Source: Bacteroidetes bacterium SW_9_63_38 (lineage in GTDB: Bacteria; Bacteroidota; Rhodothermia; Rhodothermales; Salinibacteraceae). From it: a stretch of 64,000 bases of DNA. The stretch covers positions 1 through 64,000 of the forward strand of contig PXUA01000007.1 of assembly GCA_003022435.1 (NCBI GenBank). Direction: 5' to 3'. This document shows, one piece after another, positions 46,510 to 55,407 of the stretch. Each line of letters starts with the position of its first letter. Position 1 is the stretch's first letter. The notes below the pieces were generated by a model. The model had not been told where the DNA came from. It ran no database searches and saw only the letters and a program-made list of their open reading frames with translations. The position numbers were made by a program, and so were the translations under genes.

Positions 46510-46914
46510 TTAGGTAGCAACGATCTCAATCTCGATGTCGTACTCGTCGGTCGTGAGCGTGATGACGCGGTTTTCGTCGGCGAGGCCGTAGTCCTCGATG
46601 GCGTCCGGAATCGCGCTCTCGGGCGTCTCCATGTTGAAGAGGGCATCGGCCACAACCTTCCAGTCCTGGGGCGTGAGGTGCACCGTAGCGTCTCGGCCCT
46701 CGGCGACCATCGGGGCGTATTCGAGCACCTTTTCCAGGTGGTTGATCGCCTGCTTGATGTGCTTGTTTTCGGGAATATCGGGGTCGAGTTCGGCCATGAT
46801 GCGGGACAGAGTGATCGTGCAACGGTCGAATTTGCTCCGCCCAACGGCAGGCACCGATGCCCGTTCCCGGTCGGCCCAAACCTCGGCCTTGACTTCAACG
46901 CTCTTTGGCGACAT
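46510..46914 (-). CDS. Small acidic cytoplasmic protein of unknown function
   Basis: A 134-residue protein with no signal or membrane segment. It begins MSPKSVEVKAEVWADRERAS, has an amphipathic helical centre (IPENKHIKQAINHLEKVLEY, HLTPQDWKVVADALFNMETP) and ends in acidic strands (RVITLTTDEYDIEIEIVAT). Codon usage and composition match the neighbouring real genes. I do not recognise the family. It converges on apaG (the stops are 87 bp apart), and its start faces thyA 117 bp away. Confidence 0.8.
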   Translation of the reverse strand: MSPKSVEVKAEVWADRERASVPAVGRSKFDRCTITLSRIMAELDPDIPENKHIKQAINHLEKVLEYAPMVAEGRDATVHLTPQDWKVVADALFNMETPESAIPDAIEDYGLADENRVITLTTDEYDIEIEIVAT

Positions 46915-47031
46915 ACACTACCGCGGATCTTGCGCCGCATATCCTCATTGGTCTTCTTCTGAGCTGTCTTCCACGAATGACGCCGATCTTCGCCGCTCCT
47001 ATCATCCCTCTCCTGTCGCCCTTCGCTCCTC

Positions 47032-47904
47032 ATGCGCCCGTACCTCGACTATCTGCAGGACATCCTCGACCACGGCACCGAGCACGCCGACCGGACCGGC
47101 ACCGGCACACTCCGCGTGTTCGGGCGCCAGTTGCGGTTCGATCTCACGGAGGGCTTCCCGCTGCTGACCACCAAGCGGATCTGGATGCGGGGCGTGACGG
47201 AAGAGCTGTTGTGGTTCCTGCGCGGCGCGACCAACATCCAGTCGCTCGTACAGGCGGGCGTGTCGATCTGGACGGACTGGCCTCTCAAGCGGTACCGGGA
47301 GGAGACGGGCACCGAGATCTCACAGGAAGCGTTTGAGAAACGCGTCGCGGAGGACGACGATTTTGCCGAGCAGTGGGGCGATCTCGGCCCCGTCTACGGA
47401 AAGCAGTGGCGCACCTTCGAGGGCCCCGAGCGCCGGGTGGACCAGATTTCGCGTCTGATCGACGGGCTGCGTGAGAAGCCGCACTCGCGTCGCCATGTGG
47501 TGAGCGCCTGGCATCCCGCGCAGATCGACGACACCGCCCTCCCCCCCTGCCACTACGCGTTCCAGTGCTTCGTAGACGACGGGCAGTTGTCGCTCATGTG
47601 GCAGCAGCGCAGCGTGGACAGCTTTCTCGGCCTTCCCTTCAACATCGCCAGCTACGCCCTGCTTACCCACATGCTCGCCCAGCAGGCCGACCTAGCGCCT
47701 GAGGAACTGATCTTCTCAGGCGGCGACTGCCACATCTACCTGAACCACGTCAAGCAGGTGGAGGAGCAGCTGTCGCGCACGCCCTACGACCGGCCCACGC
47801 TTCACCTCCGCAAACGGGACGCAATCGACGCTTACACAGCCGACGATGTCACCATCGAGAACTACGAGCACCACCCGGCCCTCACGGCCCCGATTGCGGT
47901 ATAG
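47032..47904 (+). CDS. thyA: Thymidylate synthase
   Basis: Folate-dependent enzyme making dTMP from dUMP, 290 residues. Conserved regions are DRTGTGTLRVFGRQLRFDLT, GFPLLTTKRIWMRGVTEELL, WLRGATN-like WFLRGATNIQSLVQAG, LGPVYGKQWR, the active-site cysteine in ALPPCHYAFQCFVDDG, and QQRSVDSFLGLPFNIASYAL plus GDCHIYLNHVKQVEEQLSR. The segment TDWPLKRYREETGTEISQEA is a lineage insertion relative to E. coli. A 127-bp gap separates it from the divergent 46510 gene. Confidence 0.98.
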   Translation: MRPYLDYLQDILDHGTEHADRTGTGTLRVFGRQLRFDLTEGFPLLTTKRIWMRGVTEELLWFLRGATNIQSLVQAGVSIWTDWPLKRYREETGTEISQEAFEKRVAEDDDFAEQWGDLGPVYGKQWRTFEGPERRVDQISRLIDGLREKPHSRRHVVSAWHPAQIDDTALPPCHYAFQCFVDDGQLSLMWQQRSVDSFLGLPFNIASYALLTHMLAQQADLAPEELIFSGGDCHIYLNHVKQVEEQLSRTPYDRPTLHLRKRDAIDAYTADDVTIENYEHHPALTAPIAV

Positions 47905-48119
47905 ATCAGCCGGCCTGTGTTCTCACACGGTTCGAGGACCTCGTCGGCGTGCCTTCTAAGAGACCGATTCGGGGACGCGGATTCTGCAGTGCGTGATGCG
48001 TGTTGCGTGATGCGTGGAGCGCTCCGGTCGCGATCCCCTAAACGCCTGCGCCCGAATCCTCACGAGACCGGGCGCCGTTGGAGCACGCAGTCGTTTTGTC
48101 TGGCGTGTCCCTGCTGCCC

Positions 48120-49541
48120 GTGTCGTCCCTACATACCCTCTCCGCCACCGCCCTCGCCCGCCGCATCCGGAGCCGACGGACCTCCGCCGTTGCGGTCATG
48201 AAGGCCCATCTTCAACGCATTGAGCGCTGGAACCGTGCCGTCAATGCCGTCGTGACGCTGGATGCCGACGCGGCCCTTGCCCAGGCCCGAACCGCCGACG
48301 AGGCCCTGGCCGAAGAGCGCCTCTGGGGGCCGCTCCACGGCGTGCCGTTCACCGTCAAGGACCAGTTCGCCACGGAGGACCTGCGCACCACCTACGGGTT
48401 GCCTCAGTACACCGACTTCGTTCCCAACGCCGACGCGGTGACCGTGGCCCGCCTCCGTCGCGCCGGGGGCATTCTCCTCGGCAAGACGAACCTGCCGCTC
48501 GCCTCCTACGACTGGCAGTCCGACCACCCGGAGTTTGGGCGTACCGCCAACCCGTGGGCCCTCTCCCGCACATCCGGTGGGAGTTCGGGCGGGTCCGCGG
48601 CGGCTCTCGCGGCCGGGTTCTCACCCCTGGAGCTGGGCGCCGACGTGGCCGGCTCGATTCGCGTGCCGTCGCACTTCTGCGGCGTCGTCGGCCTCCGCCC
48701 TACCGAGGACACGCTTCCCCTCGACGGCCTTTTGCCCCCCGACGAGGAGCGCACCGTACACAACGTCGTCGTGCCCGGCCCCATGGCCCGGAGCGTCGAG
48801 GACCTCCAACTGGCCTGGCAGGTGCTCACGAACACCGACACGCCGACGACTCCAGCGCCGGAAACGCTGCGCATTGCCGTGACGCCCGAGTTGGGCGGCG
48901 TGCCCGTTGACACCGAGACACAACAGGTTCTTCGGAAAACCGTGGATCGGCTGAAGCACGCCGGGTGCACCGTCGAGCACCGCTCCGCTCCAATCGACAT
49001 CGACGAGGCGCTCACTACCTGGGCCGACATTCAAGGATACGAACTCGGCGCTTCCCTTCCCGCCCCATTCCGCGTACCGCCCCTCAAAACGCTGGCCTGG
49101 CACGGGTGGGCCCGCTACAAATTCGGCTTCCTCGGCCGCCGGCTGGCTCAGGGCGCCCACCTCTCCCCTCGCGGCTACCTGTCGGCCCTCGACCGCCGGG
49201 CCCGACTGGCGCGTCTCCTGGACGCCTTTCTGACCGACTGGGACCTCTGGCTCACGCCCACCGCGTCCATTCCCGCCTTTCCCCACCAGGCCACCGGTCA
49301 CGACCTCGCCATCGAGGGCGAGCCGGTGCCCTACGCTCTTCCGTTTGCTGTCTACAACTGCGCAACCGCGGTCACGGGCCACCCCATCCTCACCCTGCCC
49401 GCCGGACACGCCGAGAACGGCCTGCCCATCGGCCTGCAGGTGCACGCCCGCCGCCACCGCGACGCTTCCCTCCTCGCGGCCGGCCGCTGCCTCGAACTTC
49501 TCACCGATCCCAGCCCGCAGATCGCTCCCCTTTCTCCCTGA
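48120..49541 (+). CDS. Amidase-signature-family hydrolase
   Basis: Amidase of the GatA/fatty-acid-amide-hydrolase superfamily with the Ser-cisSer-Lys triad: Lys in GVPFTVKDQFATEDLR, cis-Ser and neighbours in SRTSGGSSGGSAAALAAGFS, and the nucleophile Ser in LGADVAGSIRVPSHFCGVVG. About 473 residues from the GTG at 48120 (VSSLHTLSATALARRI), which aligns with family N-termini; a TTG at 48078 would add 14 unrelated residues. The C-terminal membrane-free segment NCATAVTGHPILTLPAGHAE is family-like. A free-standing gene without gatB/gatC, so it is a general amidase, and its substrate is unknown. Confidence 0.9.
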   Translation: MSSLHTLSATALARRIRSRRTSAVAVMKAHLQRIERWNRAVNAVVTLDADAALAQARTADEALAEERLWGPLHGVPFTVKDQFATEDLRTTYGLPQYTDFVPNADAVTVARLRRAGGILLGKTNLPLASYDWQSDHPEFGRTANPWALSRTSGGSSGGSAAALAAGFSPLELGADVAGSIRVPSHFCGVVGLRPTEDTLPLDGLLPPDEERTVHNVVVPGPMARSVEDLQLAWQVLTNTDTPTTPAPETLRIAVTPELGGVPVDTETQQVLRKTVDRLKHAGCTVEHRSAPIDIDEALTTWADIQGYELGASLPAPFRVPPLKTLAWHGWARYKFGFLGRRLAQGAHLSPRGYLSALDRRARLARLLDAFLTDWDLWLTPTASIPAFPHQATGHDLAIEGEPVPYALPFAVYNCATAVTGHPILTLPAGHAENGLPIGLQVHARRHRDASLLAAGRCLELLTDPSPQIAPLSP

Positions 49542-49811
49542 TCCCCCTCCCCAGCGCCTCTTCCGATCAGAGAGAAATCGGATCCACCGGTGGTTCGACT
49601 CTTCCTTGACACCGGCCTTCAGGACCGTGGCAACCGTCCAGAGATTCGATGCCCGGAGCCTCAACAAAGCCGAGAAGCGAGCCATGAACTTTAATCGGAC
49701 CCAGTGCCACCCGAGATGGTCAGAGAGAACGCCACTGACGGATCGGCAGGCTCGTGGTGTCACGCTTAGGTATAGAAGACGACTCACTCTCCCTGAACCG
49801 ACGGCGGCGAC
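49542..49811. other. Gap between amidase and broken lipoprotein gene
   Basis: 270 bp without a recognisable gene or repeat. Confidence 0.4.
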
Positions 49812-51390
49812 TCACTGCACTGCCTCACGCCAGCGAGAACAGACCTCCGGTTTCGCGCGTCCGTCCTGCGTGTAGAGGCCGGAGCAGGGCCACAGATTGA
49901 TGGCGTTGTAGGCGAGCGGGTTGTTGACCTCCTGCAGAAACGTGCGCCCCGCCGGGGGATAGTCCTCGTACAGCGACTGCACCATGAACGCCATCGGCTG
50001 ATTCGTCGTCGCCTCCAGGGCGCGATCCAGCCAGTAGCGCTGCGTGGTCGAGGATCCCGGAATGCGGAGCAGGCCGTCCTCTTCGGGATTGTCGAACCCC
50101 TTCCACACCGGACAGGAGCGTGCACTGGTCTCGGAAATGGCGATCGGTTTGTCCCAGTCGAGCCGATCGAGCTGATCCCAGGGATCAACGACCGGGGGCA
50201 TGATCCACCGACGCTCACACTCCCCGCGGCCGCTGGAAGTCGGAGGGTGAGTTTCCACGGCACGAGGCCCGTTTCGGCACCGACATCAGCACCCCGTCCG
50301 GATACGCCGACAGGGCCAGCACGTCCAGTCGCCCTCCCTCGTTGAGGGCCCTCACCGCAGAGAGATCCGGCTGATAACACTGCTGTGGATCCAGATTTCC
50401 GTACGACGGCGTGTCCACCCCCTCACAGGATTCGACCTGGAGCCCGCCCGTGCACCGCGCTCCACATCGTAGTTGAGGAGGTCCAGTGCAGCTTCAAACG
50501 ATCTTTTGGGGAAAGCAGTTTGCTATTGCTCCAAGCTCCAGCTTGAGGTATCTCGATTGCACAACGGACCCGTTGAAGCTGCACCAGGTAGGTAAAACTG
50601 GTGAACAGGCGCGGGGACGACCCCACCTCGTTGCGCACCGTGTCGTAGATCAAGTGGTAGAGGTCCGCAAACCCCGCCCACCGACTCGGGCAGTGCTTCT
50701 TGAAGAGATTCGACTCCACGAAAACAGCCACCTCCTCCGGCTGCAGCTTTTCGTACAGGTACAGCAGAAAACTCGTGTAGGCGTGCTCGTAGGTGATTGT
50801 CTGCGAGCCGCCGCCGGTCCCCCTTACCTCGAAGGTGGCCCCGGGCGCAAGGGCGGGACACGTGGCGTTCGTAATCGGAGCCCCCTCCTGCGCCCCGGTG
50901 TACGAAGGGGCCGGGCGGGGCCGTCGGCTGTTGAGGCCCGAAACTGCCAGGTACCCACGCGGCACCTGATCGAAGTGCTCGGCAAAAGCATCGATCCAGC
51001 TTGCGAGCTCCGGCGGTAGCCGCTCGTCGTAGAAGGCGACCCGGCCCGTGCCCTCGGGCGGGTCGGCGGCGAACGTAGCGTAGGGAATCGGTCGATTCCA
51101 GTGGAGGACCGCGAGGTCGGAGTCTTGGCGAACCCGGCGGAGCCCCCCTGAATGCCGGTGTCCTCGTTGGTTTCAATGAAGCAGCTCCCCGCGCCGAGAC
51201 AGCTCGCGTCCTCAACGTTGTGGGACACTCGAAACGAGAGCACCCCGTATCGGGGCTGGGAGGACCCCCGATCCGGATCGGCGCCCCCCGAATCCTGGCT
51301 TCCGACCGTCGAGTCGCCACATGCAAGCAGCGCAAAGACGCACGAGAAGAGGAGACATCGGACGACACCGTCAGTGTGTTCGCTGACCAT
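49812..51390 (-). pseudogene. Multiply broken lipoprotein gene with a family B insertion
   Basis: The remains of one large secreted lipoprotein gene. It starts at 51390 with signal and lipobox (LLFSCVFALLACGDST). After a frame change near 51130-51170 it continues as QVPRGYLAVSGLNSRRPRPA, YEHAYTSFLLYLYEKLQPEE and LIYDTVRNEVGSSPRLFTSF-TYL. There a 97-bp family B element (50487-50583) interrupts it. Beyond it follow LDLLNYDVE, then in other frames NLDPQQCYQPDLSAVRALNE-GGRLDVLALSAYPDGVLM and DWDKPIAISETSARSC, RYWLDRALEATTNQPMAFMV and EVNNPLAYNAINLWPCSGLY. The tail resembles glycoside-hydrolase-like barrels, but I cannot name the family. At least three frame changes and the insertion make it non-functional. 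Confidence 0.82.
50487..50583. repeat. Family B MITE-like element (97 bp) with CCAG/CTGG target duplication
   Basis: Termini TGCAGCTTCAA and TTGAAGCTGCA are flanked on both sides by CCAG (50483-50486 and 50584-50587). Removing the element and one CCAG restores the reading frame ...FTSFTYLDLLNYDVE... of the host gene, which demonstrates insertion. The copy at 58418-58514 is the same length and nearly identical. Confidence 0.93.
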
Positions 51391-51886
51391 GACGTGTACG
51401 CCACTCCTGGAGCGGAACGCCGAACGGGGCGCCCAAACGTGTCCCCGAAGTGGCTAATAGTGAGCTTTTTCGCAAACACTTCCAGAGTAAAGACACAAGG
51501 GGCAGTGTTTCGGGGAAGACATACCTGAGAGCGCGCCTACGCCGACTCCTACCGCATGAGTGCCTCCGAAAGTCCCCCTCCGGAAGCGACAGGCAAAAGG
51601 ACAACGTCGGATACGGGGCATCAGGTACAGTGGAGGACCTACTGATACGTCTGCCCCCTGCTTTATCGACCGCCGGACCTCTGTCCTCGCGACGGACGGA
51701 GTTCACCGTCAGTGATTTTCGATCCTCACCCCTCGCCTCTCGCCCCTCGCCTCTCGCCCCTCGCCTCTCGCCCTTCGCTCCCCGCACGCAAAAACCCTTC
51801 GAAACCCCTCGGCCCCCACTTTCACACCCGGTGCCGTGTGCCTACGTTAATGCCCATTCGGTCCCACGCACCCGCGCTCCCGCTCC
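51391..51886. other. Gene-free interval upstream of argS
   Basis: Nearly 500 bp without a credible gene. A tandem tract of CCTCGCCTCTCGCC units lies at 51726-51780. Nothing else is recognisable. Confidence 0.55.
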
Positions 51887-53575
51887 ATGACGGACTACCT
51901 CCAGACCCAGCTCCGCGCCGTGCTCGACGATCTCGGGGGCGTGCCGGACGACTTCGACGTTGCGCTTGAGGAACCGGCCAACGAGGAGCACGGCGACCTC
52001 GCCGCGAACACCGCCCTCCGCCTCGGCAGCCTCCTGGACGACAATCCCCGCTCCATTGCCGAGACGATCGCCGAGCGGCTGCGCGACCGCGTGGACCCAC
52101 ACCGCATCAAGAGCGTGGAGGTGGCCGGGCCCGGCTTCATTAACTTTCGCTTCGCGCAGGACTACCTCTTCGACGGCCTGGCCGAACTGCTGGCCCAGGG
52201 CGACACCTTCGGCCGCACGGACGCCCACACCGGCGAGACCGCAAACGTGGAGTACGTGAGTGCCAATCCTACCGGCCCCCTCACCGTCGGCCACGGCCGC
52301 AACGCCGTGCTCGGTGACACCATCGCCACCTTGCTGGAGTGGACCGGCTACGACATCACGCGCGAGTACTACTTCAACAACGCCGGGCGCCAGATGCGCG
52401 TGCTCGGCCAGTCGGTCCGCGCCCGCTACGAGGCCCTCGTCGGCGAAGACGTGCCGACAAAAACCCTCACGGTCGACGATGAGGAGGTCGAGGTGCCCGC
52501 GAGCTTTCCCGAGGACGGCTACCTGGGCACCTACATCCTCGACATCGCCGAACAGTTGTACGAAGAAGAAGGAGCGTCGCTGCTCACCACCGAGTCGCTG
52601 GCCCCCTTCCGGCAGGCCGCCGAGGAGGCCATCTTTGCTGACATCGAGGCCACCCTCGACCGCCTCAACATCGAGATGGACGGCTACGCCAACGAGCAAG
52701 ACCTCCACGACGGCGGCACGGTGCAGAAGATCCTCGACGGGCTCACCGAGGCGGGCCTCACGTACGAGGAGAACGGCGCGCTCTGGTTCAAAACCACCGA
52801 GTTCGGGCGCGAGAAGGACCGGGTGCTCGTCAAGCAAAGCGGTGAACCCACCTACCGCACCCCCGACATTGCCTACCACACCACAAAGTTCGAGCGCGAC
52901 TTCGGCCTCATGATCGATGTCTTCGGCGCCGACCATCACGCCGCGTACCCCGACGTTCTCGACGCACTCGATGTGCTCGGCTACGACACTGACCGGGTGG
53001 AGGTCATCCTCTACCAGTTTGTCACCCTCGTGCGGGGCGACGAGCCGGTCAAAATGAGCACGCGCCGCGCCAACTACGTCACGCTCGACGACCTCATCGA
53101 CGAAGTGGGCGCCGACGTGACGCGCTTCTTCTTCCTCATGCGCTCGGCGGACACGCACCTCAACTTCGACCTGGAGCTCGCGCAGGAGGCCAGCGACAAG
53201 AACCCCGTCTTCTACCTCCAGTACGCTCACGCCCGCATCTGCTCCATTATCGACAAGGCCGAAGAGGTCGGCTTCTCCCCCGACGCCGACGTGGACCTCT
53301 CGCTCCTCACCCACGAGGCGGAGCTCGATCTCATCAAGGAGCTGCTCGACTTTCCACAGGTCCTCCGGAGTGCCGCTGAGGCTCGCGCGCCCCACTTCGT
53401 CCCCAACTACCTGGAGGACGTGGCCACTACCTTCTCCCAGTTTTACGACCACTGCCGCATCATCGGCGAGGACAATGACCTGGCTACCGCCCGGATGCAC
53501 CTCGCCCTCGCCACGAAGACGGTACTCAAAAATGGTCTCACCGTCCTCGGCCTCTCTGCCCCCCGCAACATGTGA
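51887..53575 (+). CDS. argS: Arginyl-tRNA synthetase
   Basis: Class I synthetase for tRNA-Arg, 562 residues. The N-terminal additional domain is recognisable (LEEPANEEHGDLAANTALRL ... VEVAGPGFINFRFAQDYLF). The nucleotide-binding signature is VSANPTGPLTVGHGRNAVLG (HGRN in the HIGH position) and the KMSKS-equivalent is GDEPVKMSTRRANYVTLDDL. The anticodon-binding DALR domain ends in VLKNGLTVLGLSAPRNM, typical of the family. The start ATG fits the conserved N-terminus (MTDYLQTQLRAVLDDLGGVP). The nearest gene downstream (53606) converges on it. Confidence 0.98.
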   Translation: MTDYLQTQLRAVLDDLGGVPDDFDVALEEPANEEHGDLAANTALRLGSLLDDNPRSIAETIAERLRDRVDPHRIKSVEVAGPGFINFRFAQDYLFDGLAELLAQGDTFGRTDAHTGETANVEYVSANPTGPLTVGHGRNAVLGDTIATLLEWTGYDITREYYFNNAGRQMRVLGQSVRARYEALVGEDVPTKTLTVDDEEVEVPASFPEDGYLGTYILDIAEQLYEEEGASLLTTESLAPFRQAAEEAIFADIEATLDRLNIEMDGYANEQDLHDGGTVQKILDGLTEAGLTYEENGALWFKTTEFGREKDRVLVKQSGEPTYRTPDIAYHTTKFERDFGLMIDVFGADHHAAYPDVLDALDVLGYDTDRVEVILYQFVTLVRGDEPVKMSTRRANYVTLDDLIDEVGADVTRFFFLMRSADTHLNFDLELAQEASDKNPVFYLQYAHARICSIIDKAEEVGFSPDADVDLSLLTHEAELDLIKELLDFPQVLRSAAEARAPHFVPNYLEDVATTFSQFYDHCRIIGEDNDLATARMHLALATKTVLKNGLTVLGLSAPRNM

Positions 53576-53605
53576 TCGAGTCACGGGAAGCAGCCCCACG
53601 CTCTC

Positions 53606-53965
53606 CTACCCGCGGTCGTCGACCCTCGTCTCGTGCCAACAAACCCCTGCGTCGTCCAGCAGAATATCCAGTTCCAGCATCGCCACTGCCCCGTCCAGGA
53701 GCGAATGCAGCCGGAGCACCTCGTCGGTGCTTAGCACCAGCGTCTCGTGCCCCTCGGACCGCACCTGCCACCGACAGTCACAGTTGCAGCGGTACACCTG
53801 CGCCGCCAGCGGCTGCAGGGCCTCATGCAGGGCCCGCACTCTGTCCGGCGCCAGCACCCACGTACGCTCGCCCAGCGTCACGCGGTATCGGTCCGCGGAC
53901 GACTGAAACACGGCCCCGTACTCGGTCGAGAAGAATGCCGAGGAGTCAAACAGTGCAGATGCCAT
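53606..53965 (-). CDS. Small cytoplasmic protein of unknown function
   Basis: A 119-residue protein from the ATG at 53965 (MASALFDSSAFFSTEYGAVF). No signal, membrane segment or known motif. It has YRVTLGERTWVLAPDRVRAL, a cysteine-bearing segment YRCNCDCRWQVRSEG and a hydrophobic, acidic end (VAMLELDILLDDAGVCWHET). The N-C-D-C pattern might bind metal, but too few residues are seen to claim this. The frame extends upstream to 54169 without coding character. It converges on argS with 30 bp between the stops. I do not recognise the family. Confidence 0.65.
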   Translation of the reverse strand: MASALFDSSAFFSTEYGAVFQSSADRYRVTLGERTWVLAPDRVRALHEALQPLAAQVYRCNCDCRWQVRSEGHETLVLSTDEVLRLHSLLDGAVAMLELDILLDDAGVCWHETRVDDRG

Positions 53966-54270
53966 GGCGGGAAGCAGCAATCGTACAGGGAAGGCGGAGT
54001 AATTTAGATTCAGTATAAACGAGCAGAGTTTCCGGCGCGTGCGGCCCTCGTGTAAAGGTTCTGAGAACCCCGAACGCGCATCGCCGCAGTCGCTAGTAGC
54101 ACCGGTTCTCCGCCCGGTCTGGTGACCGGTGAACGGGTCGGCCTTCAGCACGGCGTCCCCCCCGAGCATATAGCGTTACTCGAACTGGTTGATTGTAACT
54201 GATTTTCTCGGTGCACGCCTCCATTCAGCAGTCGAGACTGATTTAGGACTCAACGTGATTGAGCAATTCT

Positions 54271-54338
54271 ATAACGCCCAACGCTCAACCCTCAACGCAC
54301 AACGCCCAACCCTCAACGTCCAACCCAACGCCCAACGG
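54271..54338. repeat. CAACGCCCAACG-type tract ending at the lgt start codon
   Basis: Units such as CGCCCAACGCTCAACCCTC and CCCAACGCCCAACGGTC occupy the whole 68 bp before the lgt ATG. No Shine-Dalgarno-like GGAGG is present, so the tract may itself be the translation-initiation region, or initiation may be leaderless or internal. Confidence 0.75.
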
Positions 54339-54340
54339 TC

Positions 54341-55144
54341 ATGCTCCTGCAGATTCACTGGAACGTCGACCCGACGCTTTTTCGGCTCGGCCCCCTGGCC
54401 CCGCGCTGGTACGGCCTGCTCTTCGCCTCGGGCTTCCTGATCGGATTCTACCTCATGCGGTACGTCTTTCAGCAAGAGGACCGGCCGGAAGCAGACCTTG
54501 ATTACCTGCTGATGTACCTCCTCGGCGGCACGATTGTAGGCGCCCGACTCGGGCACATCCTCTTCTACGCCCCCAGCTACTACCTCAGCCATCCGTTCGA
54601 AATCATCGCCATCTGGGAGGGCGGCCTCGCCAGCCACGGTGGCCTGATCGGAGTGCCCTTGGCCGTCTGGCTCTACAGCCGGCGCCGTGACAACCAGCCG
54701 TTCGTGTGGCTCCTCGACCGTCTGGCTGCCCCCGTCGCTCTCACCGGCAGCTTCATCCGCCTCGGCAACCTCTTCAACTCCGAAATTCTGGGCAAGCCCT
54801 CCAACCTGCCGTGGGCGTTCGTCTTCGAACGCATCGACCAAACGGCCCGCCACCCCGTGCAACTGTACGAGTCGCTGTCGTATCTCGCGATCTTCGGACT
54901 GCTGTGGATTCTTTACCAGCGACGGGGGGCGGACACGCCGCGCGGACTGCTCATCGGCCTCTTCTTTACGCTCGTGTTCGGAGTGCGCATCCTGCTGGAA
55001 ACGTTCAAGATCGAGCAGGCCCACTTTGAGTTGGCGCTGCCATTGGGCATGACGATGGGGCAACTGCTCAGCATTCCCGCCGTGGCCGTCGGCCTCTGGC
55101 TGGTGTGGAACGCCCGCACACACAACACCGATTCAACTTCCTGA
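54341..55144 (+). CDS. lgt: Prolipoprotein diacylglyceryl transferase
   Basis: Inner-membrane enzyme transferring diacylglycerol to the lipobox cysteine of prolipoproteins, 267 residues. Motifs in order: GPLAPRWYGLLFASGFLIGF, GGTIVGARLGHILFYAPSYY, IWEGGLASHGGLIGVPLAVW (HGG signature), GSFIRLGNLFNSEILGKPSN and QTARHPVQLYESLSYLAIFG. Seven or so hydrophobic helices fit the family. It supplies the first step for the lipoproteins encoded here (LspA is the second). The gene is preceded directly by a low-complexity tract and has no clear ribosome-binding site. Confidence 0.98.
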   Translation: MLLQIHWNVDPTLFRLGPLAPRWYGLLFASGFLIGFYLMRYVFQQEDRPEADLDYLLMYLLGGTIVGARLGHILFYAPSYYLSHPFEIIAIWEGGLASHGGLIGVPLAVWLYSRRRDNQPFVWLLDRLAAPVALTGSFIRLGNLFNSEILGKPSNLPWAFVFERIDQTARHPVQLYESLSYLAIFGLLWILYQRRGADTPRGLLIGLFFTLVFGVRILLETFKIEQAHFELALPLGMTMGQLLSIPAVAVGLWLVWNARTHNTDSTS

Positions 55145-55227
55145 CCTTCGTTGTGGAACGTCGGGTCGTGAGACCCCGTCTCGAATGCGGAGACAGCACA
55201 TCTAAGCTGCCTCCCCTCATGTCTCCT

Positions 55228-55292
55228 GCCTCATGACTCTTCTCTCTCATAACTCTCCCCTCATGACTCCCTTCTCATGACTCCCTCCTCAT
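55228..55292. repeat. CATGACTCCC-type tandem tract after lgt
   Basis: About five units of TCATGACTCTTCTCTC/TCATGACTCCCTTC type lie in the 260 bp between lgt and the propeller gene. It is non-coding; function unknown. Confidence 0.65.
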
Positions 55293-55407
55293 GAAGCCCC
55301 GAAAGGAAGATCCGATCGGGACACAGAGCCCCCTCGTCCTCCGTGGCGCAACATCCAGCCCGTACCCCGGGTCTTGACGCTCTTCTCTCCCCTGACGCGG
55401 TTCCGGC

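Noticed and set aside
54060-54135. GGTTCTGAGAACC and nearby ACCGGT palindromes before lgt as another element
   Set aside because: No matching outer termini or target duplication could be found and no second copy is present in the window.
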